Assembly: GCA_020635235.1 (NCBI GenBank)
Contig: JACKAF010000005.1
Location: forward strand, 62,001 to 126,000
From: Pseudobdellovibrionaceae bacterium
GTDB taxonomy: Bacteria; Bdellovibrionota; FAC87; UBA2466; JACKAF01
DNA length: 64,000 bases
Direction of reading: 5' to 3'
The notes under the pieces are model-generated. The model saw nothing but the letters and a program-made list of their open reading frames with translations, made no database searches and was not told the DNA's origin. Both the position numbers and the translations under genes were made by a program. Shown in pieces: positions 25,658-34,892 of this stretch (position 1 is its first letter; the number at the start of each line of letters is the position of its first letter).

Positions 25658-25714
25658 TAAAAATGAAAGAGGAAATGCCCCAGAGACAGGGCAAAACAGT
25701 TTAGGAGGTTAGAT

Positions 25715-26152
25715 ATGACAAGGCTGAGTGTTTTTAATCCGAGCAGAAATCTTTTTAGCGACTTTGACCGCTTTTTCGAGAACCCTTTTGAAGGGTACAC
25801 AAGCGGAAGAGTCCAGTTTACCCCAGAGGCAGACGTTGAAGAAAACGATCGCAGTTATTTGTTGAGCTTCGATCTACCGGGTCTGACCAAAGAAGACGTT
25901 CACGTGGAAATAGAGGGCGATGCCCTAACGGTTACAGGTGAACGCAAGTGGCAAGAAAAGAAGGAAGGTACCAATTTCCGGCATAGCGAAAGGCGCTACG
26001 GTAAATTTACTCGCTCCTTCCGTTTGCCCCAGGACGTAGACACTTCGAAGATTGAGGCCGTACACAAAGATGGGGTATTGCAGATTGTAGTTCCCAAAGT
26101 TGAGGCGGCCAAGCCGAAGAAGATTGAAGTTCGCGATAGCGGAAATCTTTAA
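25715..26152 (+). CDS. Small heat-shock protein, Hsp20/alpha-crystallin family
   Basis: 145 residues. An N-terminal arm rich in Phe (FNPSRNLFSDFDRFFENPFEGY) is followed by the alpha-crystallin domain (about 38-130) with DVEENDRSYLLSFDLPGLTKEDVHVEIEGDALTVTGER and the conserved KDGVLQIVVPK. Like other Hsp20 proteins it should bind unfolding proteins without ATP. The ribosome binding site is GGAGG. A sigma-32-like promoter lies upstream and a series of hairpins downstream, so it is a single-gene heat-shock unit. Confidence 0.94.
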   Translation: MTRLSVFNPSRNLFSDFDRFFENPFEGYTSGRVQFTPEADVEENDRSYLLSFDLPGLTKEDVHVEIEGDALTVTGERKWQEKKEGTNFRHSERRYGKFTRSFRLPQDVDTSKIEAVHKDGVLQIVVPKVEAAKPKKIEVRDSGNL

Positions 26153-26161
26153 GAGTCCCTG

Positions 26162-26291
26162 AGCCACGCAAAAAAGGTGGCTTTCAAATTCCCTCTTTGG
26201 TACCCGCTTCCGAAATCCCAGGCCCCTCTGGACTATGGGAAGCGGGTACCCCTCCAACAGGGTGTGATACCCTACGAAGGTTTCACACCCT
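26162..26291. terminator. Three hairpins between convergent hsp20 and wecB
   Basis: First, AGCCAC/GTGGCT (26162-26182) with an A-rich loop. Second, a perfect 13-base repeat GGTACCCGCTTCC (26199-26211) with its complement at 26238-26250. Third, a perfect 9-base repeat AGGGTGTGA (26259-26267) with its complement at 26283-26291. They probably end transcripts from both sides. None has a long U-run, so the order and use of the hairpins are uncertain. Confidence 0.55.
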
Positions 26292-26306
26292 CTCTCCTTT
26301 GAGAAT

Positions 26307-27419
26307 TTAGGATTTTTCCAGTAGGTCGAGAATCTGTTTACAGCTCGTGCCGTCCCCATACGGATTGGGGACTTTCGACATCGCTGCGTAGGCATTCGGA
26401 TCACACAGAAGCCGTTCGGTTTCAGCGATGATTTTCTCTTTTGAAGCACCTACAAGTTTTGCGGCCCCTGCGTCTACACCTTCGGCCCGTTCCGTCGTCT
26501 CTCGGAGCACCAGAAGGGGTTTACCAAATGTGGGGGCTTCTTCCTGCACGCCGCCCGAATCTGTCAGGAGTAGATAACACCGTTGCATCATCCAAAGAAA
26601 CTCGTAGTAGCCCAGGGGCTCTATCAACGAAATGTTGCTGATCCCTTTTAATGTTTCGCGCGCCACTTTTGACACCGAGGGATTCGGGTGTACCGGCAAA
26701 ACCAGCTGGACCTCGGGGTGGGTTTCAGCGATCTGTTTGAACGCTCCTAGTATGTTGCGCAGAGGTTCACCAAAATTCTCCCGCCGGTGGGTCGTCGCAA
26801 GAATCAGTTTCTTCTCGCCATCTAGAAAAGAGTGCTTTTGCTGGAACTGGGGGGCGTATTTTTTCTCCACCAAGGGGAGTACGGTGTGAATAGCATCGAC
26901 GATCGTGTTGCCGACAACGTACACATCTTTTTCAATCCCTTCTTTTTGAAGATTGACCCGATTAACTTCCGTCGGGGCAAATCGGTAATCGCACGTGTGA
27001 TCGATGAGTACACGGTTGATCTCTTCCGGAAAAGGGGCCGCCTTGTTCCAGGTCCGCAAGCCCGCTTCGACATGGCCCACCCGAATCTGAGAATAAAAGG
27101 CCGCAAGGGTTCCGGCCAGGGCAGAAGTGGTATCCCCTTGCACCAACACCCAATCAGGCCGTTCCTGGGCAAGAAGAGGCGTTAACTTGCGAAGAGTGGC
27201 CTCCATGATGTCGACCGATGTCTGGTTGGGGCGCATGATATCCAGGTCATGATCTTGCCGGATCTCAAAGTCCGCGAGCAACTGATCCACCAGCTCGCGG
27301 TGTTGACCTGTCGTACAGACTTGCAGAGAAAAGGTGGCACGGCGGGCTTTGAATGCCTGAATCAAAGGCAGGAATTTGATGGCCTCTGGTCGTGTGCCAA
27401 AGACGACGAATACCTTCAT
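26307..27419 (-). CDS. wecB: UDP-N-acetylglucosamine 2-epimerase (non-hydrolysing)
   Basis: 370 residues. Opens MKVFVVFGTRPEAIKFLPLI, the family signature, and has GHVEAGLRT, PEEINR, HRRENFG and DSGGVQEEAP, which are the UDP and active-site motifs. It interconverts UDP-GlcNAc and UDP-ManNAc. With a UDP-ManNAc dehydrogenase-type enzyme (see the gene at 39460-40800) it would supply ManNAcA for surface polysaccharide. AGGTGAG precedes the ATG. It follows the acyl-CoA synthetase gene on the same strand after 19 bases, so co-transcription is possible. Confidence 0.95.
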   Translation of the reverse strand: MKVFVVFGTRPEAIKFLPLIQAFKARRATFSLQVCTTGQHRELVDQLLADFEIRQDHDLDIMRPNQTSVDIMEATLRKLTPLLAQERPDWVLVQGDTTSALAGTLAAFYSQIRVGHVEAGLRTWNKAAPFPEEINRVLIDHTCDYRFAPTEVNRVNLQKEGIEKDVYVVGNTIVDAIHTVLPLVEKKYAPQFQQKHSFLDGEKKLILATTHRRENFGEPLRNILGAFKQIAETHPEVQLVLPVHPNPSVSKVARETLKGISNISLIEPLGYYEFLWMMQRCYLLLTDSGGVQEEAPTFGKPLLVLRETTERAEGVDAGAAKLVGASKEKIIAETERLLCDPNAYAAMSKVPNPYGDGTSCKQILDLLEKS

Positions 27420-27438
27420 TGTTTCTCACCTATCGGCG

Positions 27439-29250
27439 TCAGTACATGCGGTTCAAATAGTCTTGATAGCGGCTGACGACCACTTTACGTTTTACCTTGA
27501 GAGACGGCGTAAGTTCCCCGCTCTCCGGTGTCCAGTCGTTTGGAAGAATCGCTATTTTTTTTACCGACTCAAAGCTGGCGAGTTTCTTGTTGGCTTCCGC
27601 TAGTTCTCCGTCGAGCAACTCACGGAGCTTTGGGTGGTTTACTAGTTCCTCAAAGCTTACGTTGCTGAGTTCATGGGATTTTGCCCAGCCAAGTACATTC
27701 TCTTCATTGAGAGTCACTAGGGCGGTTATATATTTTTTCTTGTCACCAAAAGCCATAGCGTTACTGATAAACGGACTGAGCTTCAGTAGGTTCTCCAGCT
27801 TCTGGGGAGCGATATTCTTTCCGCCGGCCGTAACAATCAGCTCTTTTTTGCGGTCGGTAATCTTTAAGAAACCTCGGGTATCAATCTCACCGATGTCTCC
27901 TGTCCTAAACCAACCGTCCGTCGTGAACGCCGCTTCCGTGGCTTCTGGATTCCGGAAGTAGCCTTTGAAAACCTGAGGCCCTTTGAGCAATATTTCTCCG
28001 TCTTCGGCGATCTTCACCTGCGCCGTTCCAATGGGGATACCCACTGTGCCAAAACGGTAGTTGTCGGGGCGATTCACAAAAATAGGTCCAAGAGTTTCCG
28101 TGAGTCCGTAGCCCTCTAAAATCTTGATTCCGCAGGCATGAAAAAATTCGCAGAGATCCTGCGCGAGCGGGGCGCCCCCTGAAGCGGTTAGTTTGATTCT
28201 TCCTCCGAGCTTTGCCCGAATTTTCGAAAACACCAAGCGGTCGGCTACTTGAAATTTGAGCTGCAAGGCCAATGGTATGGGCTCTTTTTCGGATCGCATC
28301 CGGACCACCTGTCGACCTACCGTTTGGGCCCATGCAAAAATATTCTGTTTGATGGGGGATCCGGCATCCACGTCCGTGCGGATCTTGTCATAAATTTTTT
28401 CGTAAATGCGGGGCACGCTAATCAAGATCGTCGGGCGCACCTCCTGAATATTACGCGAGATGGAATTGATGTCTTCTGCGTAGGCCCCGATGATACCGGC
28501 AAAGATCGGAGCGAGACTGTCGACGCGTCCGAGAATGTGAGAGAGGGGCAAAAAAGTCATGAGTGTGTCGTCAGCGGTTAGATCGATCTCGTCCACAACC
28601 ATTCGCAGCGCGGAGGCAAAATTGTATTGTGTCAGCATCGCCCCTTTGGGCTGGCCTGTGGTACCCGACGTGTAAACAATGGATGCCAGATCTTCCGCCT
28701 CCACGGTCTCCGAGAGGGCTCTCCACTGTTTTTTTGTTTCGTCGTCGACAGCCTGGAAGGCCCATTCCTTATAACCAGTGGCTTTAAGTGCGCCGCTGCT
28801 GATCGCTTCATCCTTCAAAGTCGCAAGGGGAAGAGTCGTGCCCGCCGCTGCAAAAATCTCGTTCGCCTTGGCAAGGAGCTTGGGATCTCCTACAAACAGC
28901 AATTTGGCTTCGCTATTTTCCAAAACGAAGGCTCCGTCTTCAGGCGTGCTGGACGGGTAGATGGGAACCGTAACAAAACCGCAGGAGAGTAGCGCCATGT
29001 CGACAATATTCCACCGCGGTTCGGTATGAGCCATGATCGCGACGCGATCTCCCTTTTGCAGGCCCATCGAAAAAAGAGCTTTCGCGATGCCGAGAACTTC
29101 GCGGTGAATGGTTTCCCATGAAACAGGGCGGTAGGTGCCATCTATCTTTACGAGATGGGCGGTGGCCGTCGGCGTAGCTTCCTGCCGTTGGCGGTAGGCT
29201 TCCGCTACTGAATTACCATCCACTGAAACTGACGCGTTTTTGTATTCCAT
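27439..29250 (-). CDS. Long-chain acyl-CoA synthetase (AMP-forming, FadD15 type)
   Basis: 603 residues from ATG 29250. An upstream open extension (to 29376) lacks family sequence, and AGAGGTT precedes this ATG. ANL-superfamily motifs: VYTSGTTGQPKGAMLTQYN (P-loop), GYGLTETLG, GWFRTGDIGEID and the hinge FLKITDRKKELIVTAGGKNIAPQ. The last is the pattern of large FadD15/long-chain-type ligases. It activates fatty acids to acyl-CoA at the inner membrane for beta-oxidation or lipid synthesis. It is distinct from the fatty acyl-AMP ligase at 53491. Confidence 0.93.
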   Translation of the reverse strand: MEYKNASVSVDGNSVAEAYRQRQEATPTATAHLVKIDGTYRPVSWETIHREVLGIAKALFSMGLQKGDRVAIMAHTEPRWNIVDMALLSCGFVTVPIYPSSTPEDGAFVLENSEAKLLFVGDPKLLAKANEIFAAAGTTLPLATLKDEAISSGALKATGYKEWAFQAVDDETKKQWRALSETVEAEDLASIVYTSGTTGQPKGAMLTQYNFASALRMVVDEIDLTADDTLMTFLPLSHILGRVDSLAPIFAGIIGAYAEDINSISRNIQEVRPTILISVPRIYEKIYDKIRTDVDAGSPIKQNIFAWAQTVGRQVVRMRSEKEPIPLALQLKFQVADRLVFSKIRAKLGGRIKLTASGGAPLAQDLCEFFHACGIKILEGYGLTETLGPIFVNRPDNYRFGTVGIPIGTAQVKIAEDGEILLKGPQVFKGYFRNPEATEAAFTTDGWFRTGDIGEIDTRGFLKITDRKKELIVTAGGKNIAPQKLENLLKLSPFISNAMAFGDKKKYITALVTLNEENVLGWAKSHELSNVSFEELVNHPKLRELLDGELAEANKKLASFESVKKIAILPNDWTPESGELTPSLKVKRKVVVSRYQDYLNRMY

Positions 29251-29422
29251 AACCTCTGCCCCCCGCAAGTAACCGGACTCTATTAATCCTATCTCATCTC
29301 TGCTGCTCTGCAGCTTAGTGCAAAGCAGAAGAATTGAAAAGTCTGAGCGTCGCGCGCACCGTTTTTGCAAGGCCACTTTCTAGTTTGCGAGTGCGGACGC
29401 ACGCGGAGGGAAAGGAGCCGCT

Positions 29423-30238
29423 ATGTGGAGGCTACCAGGACTATTCATGAGCTTCCTTCTAACGTGGTGCTTTTGTGTTGTGGCGGCGCGTTATTTGTGG
29501 CGCCGGTACCCGTACTCCGGCCACCGCTGGTTGAGTCTGTGGCGGGAGCGGCGTTGGGTTTTTGGGATCTGGTTTGTCGCCTCCGCAGTCGCTGCGGGAG
29601 CGTTGTGGCTTTGGTGGAGTAGCCCACTCCTTGGAGCGCTGGCTTTGCTGTGTGCGCCGCTTGGTGCGCGCGCTTGTTTTTCGGCGTGGGAGGAGTGGAA
29701 TCGTACTCGCCTCGAAAGATCGTCTCTCGCAGTTTTCACACTCCTGCGGGTTTTGGTTGGAGACGGAGAGGCACTGCCGCAGGCCCTTTTTCGGGTTGCG
29801 CGGGCGTTGCAGTGTCCCTTCGCTGTCCATCTTCGCAGAAGCCTGCGCGGCTTTGAAAACGGCTCTACGTTGTCGGAGTGTTTGTTTCAGTTTGAGGCCC
29901 GCCACCCAGGGGGAACTGCCGTGTACTGGATGGTGATTTTGGATCAAGCTTACCGGGAGGGTCTGCCTGTGATGTCGCTTTTGAATCGTGCATGTCTTTT
30001 GCTGGAGGCCGAAAGCGCGGCCCTTGCCCGGGTAAGACGAGCCACCCGGTGGGCGTACGGGCAGGCGTTTGTCGCGGCGGGGCTGCCGTGGTCCTTGTTT
30101 GGCGTGTATTCCGTTTTTCAGCCCGATTTGATGCTCCACTTTTGGCTGGAGTCTCTCGCCCCAGCGTGCGTGGTGGTCGCCGCAGGGATGCAACTAGGAG
30201 GAGGCCTCACACTATGGAAGTTCGCACGCTTTTATTAA
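29423..30238 (+). CDS. TadB-like type II/IV secretion F-domain membrane protein
   Basis: 271 residues. Two N-terminal membrane helices (about 5-25 and 45-80), a cytoplasmic GspF-like helical domain (about 90-210, LPQALFRVARALQCPFAVHLRRSLRGFENGSTLSECLFQF), then two C-terminal helices (about 210-265). This topology matches TadB, an inner-membrane platform protein of Tad pili. It overlaps the start of a TadC-like gene by 25 bases. No tadA ATPase, pilin or tadZ gene is present on either side, so the pair is orphaned in this window. Confidence 0.65.
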   Translation: MWRLPGLFMSFLLTWCFCVVAARYLWRRYPYSGHRWLSLWRERRWVFGIWFVASAVAAGALWLWWSSPLLGALALLCAPLGARACFSAWEEWNRTRLERSSLAVFTLLRVLVGDGEALPQALFRVARALQCPFAVHLRRSLRGFENGSTLSECLFQFEARHPGGTAVYWMVILDQAYREGLPVMSLLNRACLLLEAESAALARVRRATRWAYGQAFVAAGLPWSLFGVYSVFQPDLMLHFWLESLAPACVVVAAGMQLGGGLTLWKFARFY

Positions 30239-30666
30239 GGCCGTCGTCTCGCCTTTACCGCCGGAAGCTTTGGGAACGAATTCTCGCCGTTGAAATACTG
30301 CGAGCTTTTTTGGACGGGGGATTCGAGATGCGGTACGCCTGTGGACAGCTTCGAAAACAGGCGGGACCCCTCTCCAGGGCCATACTCCCCGCATCGCCGG
30401 CGGAGCTCTTTGAGGGTGCGGACTTCCCGCCTTCTGTTCGGGAGGCACTGCAGGTGCTGGAAAATCTCTACAAAGAGGCACGTCCTGTGCGCGCTGTGCT
30501 TGCCCAACTGAGCGAGCTCCTTTTGCAGGAGCACGAAGCCGCCGCCGTAGACTTTGCGTCCCGTTTGCCGGGGAGAATCGGGGCCTGGCTCCTGTTCTTT
30601 TTCCTCCCGCCGGCCATGCTTCTTTTGCTAGCGCCGCTTTGCCTGGCCTTCTCCAAATTCTACTAG
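30214..30666 (+). CDS. TadC-like secretion platform protein, short
   Basis: 150 residues from ATG 30214, inside the end of the TadB-like gene. A GspF-type helical domain (about 25-120, ILRAFLDGGFEMRYACGQLRKQAGPLSRAI; VLAQLSELLLQEHEAAAVDFASRLPGRIG) is followed by one C-terminal hydrophobic hairpin (AWLLFFFLPPAMLLLLAPLCLAF). TadC proteins are usually about twice this length with extra N-terminal membrane helices. This one lacks them, so it is either a reduced partner of TadB or the remains of a decayed locus. Confidence 0.55.
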   Translation: MEVRTLLLRPSSRLYRRKLWERILAVEILRAFLDGGFEMRYACGQLRKQAGPLSRAILPASPAELFEGADFPPSVREALQVLENLYKEARPVRAVLAQLSELLLQEHEAAAVDFASRLPGRIGAWLLFFFLPPAMLLLLAPLCLAFSKFY

Positions 30667-30771
30667 GACGCAAACTTTGCCGGGGTCCCAAACTATGGTA
30701 GCTATAACCTGCCGATAATTTTAGGGCATCCGACAGCGCTAGCGGGATGTGGTGAGACGAAGGAGATCGCT

Positions 30772-32100
30772 TTGGCAAAGAAGTCCGGTGCGGATCAGCG
30801 CATGCAGGCCCTCGTATCGTTATGCAAGCGACGGGGCTTTATTTTCCAATCTAGTGAAATCTACGGCGGACTTAACGGCTGTTGGGACTACGGTCCGCTT
30901 GGGGTAGAGCTCAAGCGCAATGTAAAAGAGGCCTGGTGGCGGGACATGGTCATGCGTCGTACGGACGTTGTAGGCCTGGATTGCAGCATCTTAATGAACC
31001 CGCGTACCTGGGAAGCCTCGGGCCACGTCCAGTCTTTTACCGATCCGATGGTCGATTGTTTGCAATGCAAAAGCCGCCTCCGCGCGGATCAATTGGAGAA
31101 CAACCAATGCCCGGTGTGTGGCACCAAGGACAAGTTTACTGATGTTCGCCAATTCAATTTAATGTTCAAGACACATGTTGGCGCTCTGGAAGATAGCAGC
31201 TCCGTGGCCTTCCTCCGCCCGGAAACCTGTCAGGGAATTTTTGTTAATTTTCAAAATGTCTTGAGCAGTACACGTGTGAAACCGCCGTTCGGCATTGCCC
31301 AGATCGGTAAAGCTTTTAGAAATGAGATCAACCCACGCAATTTCACGTTCCGTTCGCGGGAATTTGAGCAAATGGAAATTGAATTTTTTGTTAAACCCGA
31401 AGAGGCCCCCCAATGGTTCGATCATTGGAAAAAGACGCGTTACGAGTGGTATCTCAACTACGGGATCAAAAGGGAAAACCTGCACCTGCGCGATCACGAG
31501 GCAAGTGAATTGGCCCACTACGCGGCTGGCTGTGTGGACATTGAGTATGATTTTCCCTTCGGTCGAGCGGAACTGGAAGGGATAGCTAACCGGACGGATT
31601 ACGATCTCAAGCGGCATTCTGAATTTTCCAAAAAAGACCTCAGCTATTCCGATCCAGAGGCGAAGCAACGCTATTTTCCTTACGTAATTGAGCCCTCTGC
31701 TGGAGCCGATCGGGGGACACTCGCGTTTTTGACGGACGCCTATGCTGAAGAGGCGGAACGTACGGTGATGCGGTTTCACCCGCGACTTGCCCCCATCAAA
31801 GCCGCTGTTTTTCCCTTGGTAAATAAGGACGGGATGCCGGAAATGGCGGAGAAAATCTTTGCTGATATCGCGTCCGAGTGGAACTGCTTTTACGATGATA
31901 AGGGGGCGATCGGCCGTCGTTACCGACGACAGGATGAAGTGGGTACGCCGTTCTGCATAACCATCGACGGAGAAACTGGTAAGTCCAATGTGGTTACAGT
32001 GCGCGAACGGGATTCGATGACCCAAAAAACGGTGGGTCTGAACCAGCTCAAGGAATTCTTGCGGGAACGTCTTAGCGGAGAAAAAGAATGGGAAGCTTAG
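30772..32100 (+). CDS. glyS: Glycyl-tRNA synthetase (alpha2, class II)
   Basis: 442 residues from a TTG start with GAAGGAG well placed upstream. Class II synthetase of the eukaryote/Gram-positive homodimer type: opening RRGFIFQSSEIYGGLNGCWDYGPLG, motif 2 region GKAFRNEINPRNFTFRSREFEQMEIEFF, a zinc-like knob with CLQCKSRLRAD and CPVCG, and a C-terminal anticodon domain. It charges tRNA-Gly. It overlaps ppdK by 13 bases, so the two genes are translated together. Confidence 0.96.
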   Translation: MAKKSGADQRMQALVSLCKRRGFIFQSSEIYGGLNGCWDYGPLGVELKRNVKEAWWRDMVMRRTDVVGLDCSILMNPRTWEASGHVQSFTDPMVDCLQCKSRLRADQLENNQCPVCGTKDKFTDVRQFNLMFKTHVGALEDSSSVAFLRPETCQGIFVNFQNVLSSTRVKPPFGIAQIGKAFRNEINPRNFTFRSREFEQMEIEFFVKPEEAPQWFDHWKKTRYEWYLNYGIKRENLHLRDHEASELAHYAAGCVDIEYDFPFGRAELEGIANRTDYDLKRHSEFSKKDLSYSDPEAKQRYFPYVIEPSAGADRGTLAFLTDAYAEEAERTVMRFHPRLAPIKAAVFPLVNKDGMPEMAEKIFADIASEWNCFYDDKGAIGRRYRRQDEVGTPFCITIDGETGKSNVVTVRERDSMTQKTVGLNQLKEFLRERLSGEKEWEA

Positions 32101-34736
32101 TCTACTACTTCGGCGACGGAAGTGCCGACGGCAAAGCCGATATGAGGAACTTGCTCGGCGGCAAAGGCGCAAACCTGGCGGAGATGACTCGACTTGGTCT
32201 CCCAGTGCCTCCTGGTTTCACGGTTACGACGGAGATTTGTACCTACTTCTATCAGAACGACAAGCAGTACCCAGAGGCATTGAAGTCCGACGTGGCGGCA
32301 GCGCTCAAAAAGATGGAAAAGAGCGTTGGCGCTGAATTCGGATCTTCGGAAAACCCGCTTTTGGTCTCGGTCCGCTCGGGCGCGCGTGTCAGTATGCCCG
32401 GCATGATGGATACCATCTTGAACTTGGGCCTGAATGACGCGACGGTGAAGGGTCTCGCTGCCCAATCGGGTGATGAGCGCTTTGCTTTTGATGCTTACCG
32501 ACGCTTCATTCAGATGTATGCGGATGTGGTGTTGGAAGTTCCTTCGTACCAATTTGAAACGGTACTTACCAGATGCCGCCGCGAGGCGGGCGTGCAAACG
32601 GATGCGGAGCTGAGTGCGGCGACGCTCAAGAAAATCGTTGCTGAGTTTAAGGACATCGTCAGCAATGTCCAGCACCGGCCATTCCCGGAGTCCGTCGAGG
32701 ATCAGTTGTGGGGGGCGATGGGTGCTGTATTTGGGTCGTGGATGTCTAACCGGGCGAAGAGTTACCGGCGTATCAACTCCATCCCTGAGGATTGGGGCAC
32801 CGCCGTCAATGTGCAAGCGATGGTTTTTGGCAATATGGGGAATGACTGCGCGACCGGCGTCGCGTTCACGCGTGACCCTTCGACGGGTGAGAAGAGATTT
32901 TTCGGAGAGTTTCTGCCAAATGCACAGGGCGAGGACGTAGTCGCCGGCATTCGCACGCCCCAGCCCATCAACGCCGAAACGGCCGGTAAGAGCTCGTTAC
33001 CGACGATGGAGAAAGAATTCCCGAAGGTGTACGCCGAGCTTGTGCAGACCTATCAGAAATTGGAAAAGCACTACCGGGACATGCAGGATATTGAGTTTAC
33101 CGTTCAGAAAAACAAACTCTACCTCCTACAGACCCGCACCGGTAAGCGTACCGCTTCGGCAGCAGTCAGAATTGCCGTCGACATGGTGAATGAGAAACTC
33201 ATTAGTGAGAAAGAAGCCATTTTGCGAATCAACCCCCAGCAGGTGGAGCAGCTCCTTCACCCGCGTCTGGATCCGCGCGCTCCCAAGGAAGTGATTGCCA
33301 AGGGGCTTGCGGCGTCACCTGGAGCGGCAAGTGGCGAGGTAGTCTTTTCTTCCGAAGACGCCGAAAAGCGTAGCCACGAGGGCGTTGCGGTGATTTTGGT
33401 GCGGCACGAGACTTCGCCGGAAGATATTGCGGGGATGGATGCTGCCAAAGGGGTTTTGACTGCCTTAGGCGGTCTGACGTCCCACGCGGCGGTGGTCGCT
33501 CGCGGAATGGGCCGGCCCTGTGTCGCCGGTTGCGGTGAACTAGAGATTGATTACGGGCGCCAGATTTTTACCGTCGGGGGGATAACGGTAAAGAGTGGCG
33601 ATCAGCTGACCATCGACGGTGCGACGGGCGAAGTATTCTTGGGCCATGTCCCGACCATCAACAGTCAAGTCGATGAGTACTTTGGCAAACTGATGAAGTG
33701 GGTGGACGGTTACCGCCGTATGGGCGTCCGCGCCAATGCTGAGACCCCCAACGACGTACGGGTGGCGCGTCAGTTTGGCGCCGAGGGCGTCGGACTCTGC
33801 CGTACCGAGCACATGTTTTTCGGAGAGAATCGTATCTCGGCGATGCGCGAAATGATCCTAGCTATGAATAAGGAGGATCGCGAGATAGCTTTGGCAAAAC
33901 TCTTTCCGATGCAGAAAGAAGATTTTAGGGAAATTTTCCGAGCGATGAAAGGTTTTCCCGTCACGATCCGCCTTCTGGATCCGCCGCTCCACGAATTTTT
34001 GCCGCACGAGGGGGGGATTGAAGAACTTGCCTCGACGCTGAAGGTTTCTACGGAGGTCCTCAAAGCGCGTATCCGAGCCCTTAAAGAAAATAACCCGATG
34101 TTGGGCCACCGTGGTTGCCGATTGGCCATCTCGTACCCCGAAATCTACGAAATGCAGGCTCGTGCGATTGTGGAAGCGGCAGCAGAGCTCCATTTGGGCG
34201 ATCGTTACGAGATTCAACCGGAAATCATGATCCCCTTTGTGAGCTCGGTCGAGGAGTTGCGACAGATCAAGAAGAGTCTGATCGCCGTCTGCGACAGAGT
34301 GCTTGCGGAAAAAGGGGTCAAACTCGACTACTCCATCGGTACCATGATTGAGATCCCGCGCGCGGCCCTGCTGGCCGATGAGATTGCTTCGGAGGCGGAG
34401 TTTTTCTCCTTTGGAACCAATGATCTTACTCAAATGAGCCTGGGGCTTTCCCGCGACGACGCTGGATCGTTCCTGCCTCGCTACGTGGATTTGCGCATCT
34501 TTGCTGCCGATCCTTTTGTAAGCCTCGATCAAAGTGGGGTGGGGCAACTTGTGCAGATGGGGCTTGAGAAAGGCCGTTCGACTAATCCGAAGCTGAAGGC
34601 CGGCATCTGCGGCGAACATGGCGGGGATCCGCAAAGCATCGCCTTTTGCCAAAAGGTGGGGCTGGACTATGTTAGCTGCTCCCCGTTTCGCGTACCCGTC
34701 GCGCGGCTGGCCGCCGCCCAAGCGGCGCTCCGATGA
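32088..34736 (+). CDS. ppdK: Pyruvate, phosphate dikinase
   Basis: 882 residues, full length. N-terminal nucleotide-binding domain (LLGGKGANLAEMTRLGLPVPPGF; SVRSGARVSMPGMMDTILNLG), central phosphohistidine domain with the catalytic His in GGLTSHAAVVARGMGRPCV, and C-terminal PEP/pyruvate barrel (GVGLCRTEHMFF; FGTNDLTQM; GICGEHGGDP). It interconverts pyruvate, ATP and Pi with PEP, AMP and PPi, either in gluconeogenesis or in PPi-dependent glycolysis. Its start lies within glyS, with GGAG upstream. Confidence 0.97.
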   Translation: MGSLVYYFGDGSADGKADMRNLLGGKGANLAEMTRLGLPVPPGFTVTTEICTYFYQNDKQYPEALKSDVAAALKKMEKSVGAEFGSSENPLLVSVRSGARVSMPGMMDTILNLGLNDATVKGLAAQSGDERFAFDAYRRFIQMYADVVLEVPSYQFETVLTRCRREAGVQTDAELSAATLKKIVAEFKDIVSNVQHRPFPESVEDQLWGAMGAVFGSWMSNRAKSYRRINSIPEDWGTAVNVQAMVFGNMGNDCATGVAFTRDPSTGEKRFFGEFLPNAQGEDVVAGIRTPQPINAETAGKSSLPTMEKEFPKVYAELVQTYQKLEKHYRDMQDIEFTVQKNKLYLLQTRTGKRTASAAVRIAVDMVNEKLISEKEAILRINPQQVEQLLHPRLDPRAPKEVIAKGLAASPGAASGEVVFSSEDAEKRSHEGVAVILVRHETSPEDIAGMDAAKGVLTALGGLTSHAAVVARGMGRPCVAGCGELEIDYGRQIFTVGGITVKSGDQLTIDGATGEVFLGHVPTINSQVDEYFGKLMKWVDGYRRMGVRANAETPNDVRVARQFGAEGVGLCRTEHMFFGENRISAMREMILAMNKEDREIALAKLFPMQKEDFREIFRAMKGFPVTIRLLDPPLHEFLPHEGGIEELASTLKVSTEVLKARIRALKENNPMLGHRGCRLAISYPEIYEMQARAIVEAAAELHLGDRYEIQPEIMIPFVSSVEELRQIKKSLIAVCDRVLAEKGVKLDYSIGTMIEIPRAALLADEIASEAEFFSFGTNDLTQMSLGLSRDDAGSFLPRYVDLRIFAADPFVSLDQSGVGQLVQMGLEKGRSTNPKLKAGICGEHGGDPQSIAFCQKVGLDYVSCSPFRVPVARLAAAQAALR

Positions 34737-34834
34737 GAGGACAAAAGCTTTGCGATCGGTCCTTTTCCATCTGGACGGCCCCCTTAGAGGCTTGTAGTAT
34801 TATCAGCAACTTATACCACGGCACGGTACTTGAG

Positions 34835-34862
34835 TTGATCTCAACGGTTCCAATCATATAAA
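34835..34862 (+). promoter_or_regulatory. Sigma-70-like promoter of smc
   Basis: TTGATC (34835-34840), a 16-base spacer, then TATAAA (34857-34862). Transcription would start near 34869 and the smc ATG is at 34893. A small GTTGA/TCAAC palindrome overlaps the -35 element. Confidence 0.55.
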
Positions 34863-34892
34863 AGAGTGTAAGTCTTAGGGGAAAGCAGGCGA

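Noticed and set aside
27430..27437. GCCGATAG before wecB as a sigma-28 promoter
   Set aside because: No TAAA lies at 15-16 bases, and a start from it would leave almost no leader and remove the ribosome site AGGTGAG.
29459..30193. Open frame of 244 codons opposite the TadB-like gene
   Set aside because: It is Arg/Pro/Gln-rich low-complexity sequence, while the plus frame has clear membrane helices and an F-domain.
30711..30718. GCCGATAA before glyS as a sigma-28 promoter
   Set aside because: The -10 matches exactly, but no TAAA-like -35 is at the right spacing and a housekeeping gene is an unlikely target.
31159..32172. Open frame of 337 codons on the minus strand opposite glyS
   Set aside because: glyS has unmistakable family motifs over the same bases. 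The antisense frame has Arg/Phe/Leu-rich sequence without domain features and no ribosome site.
33858..34721. Open frame of 287 codons on the minus strand opposite ppdK
   Set aside because: ppdK is full length and conserved here, so the antisense frame is a product of codon bias.
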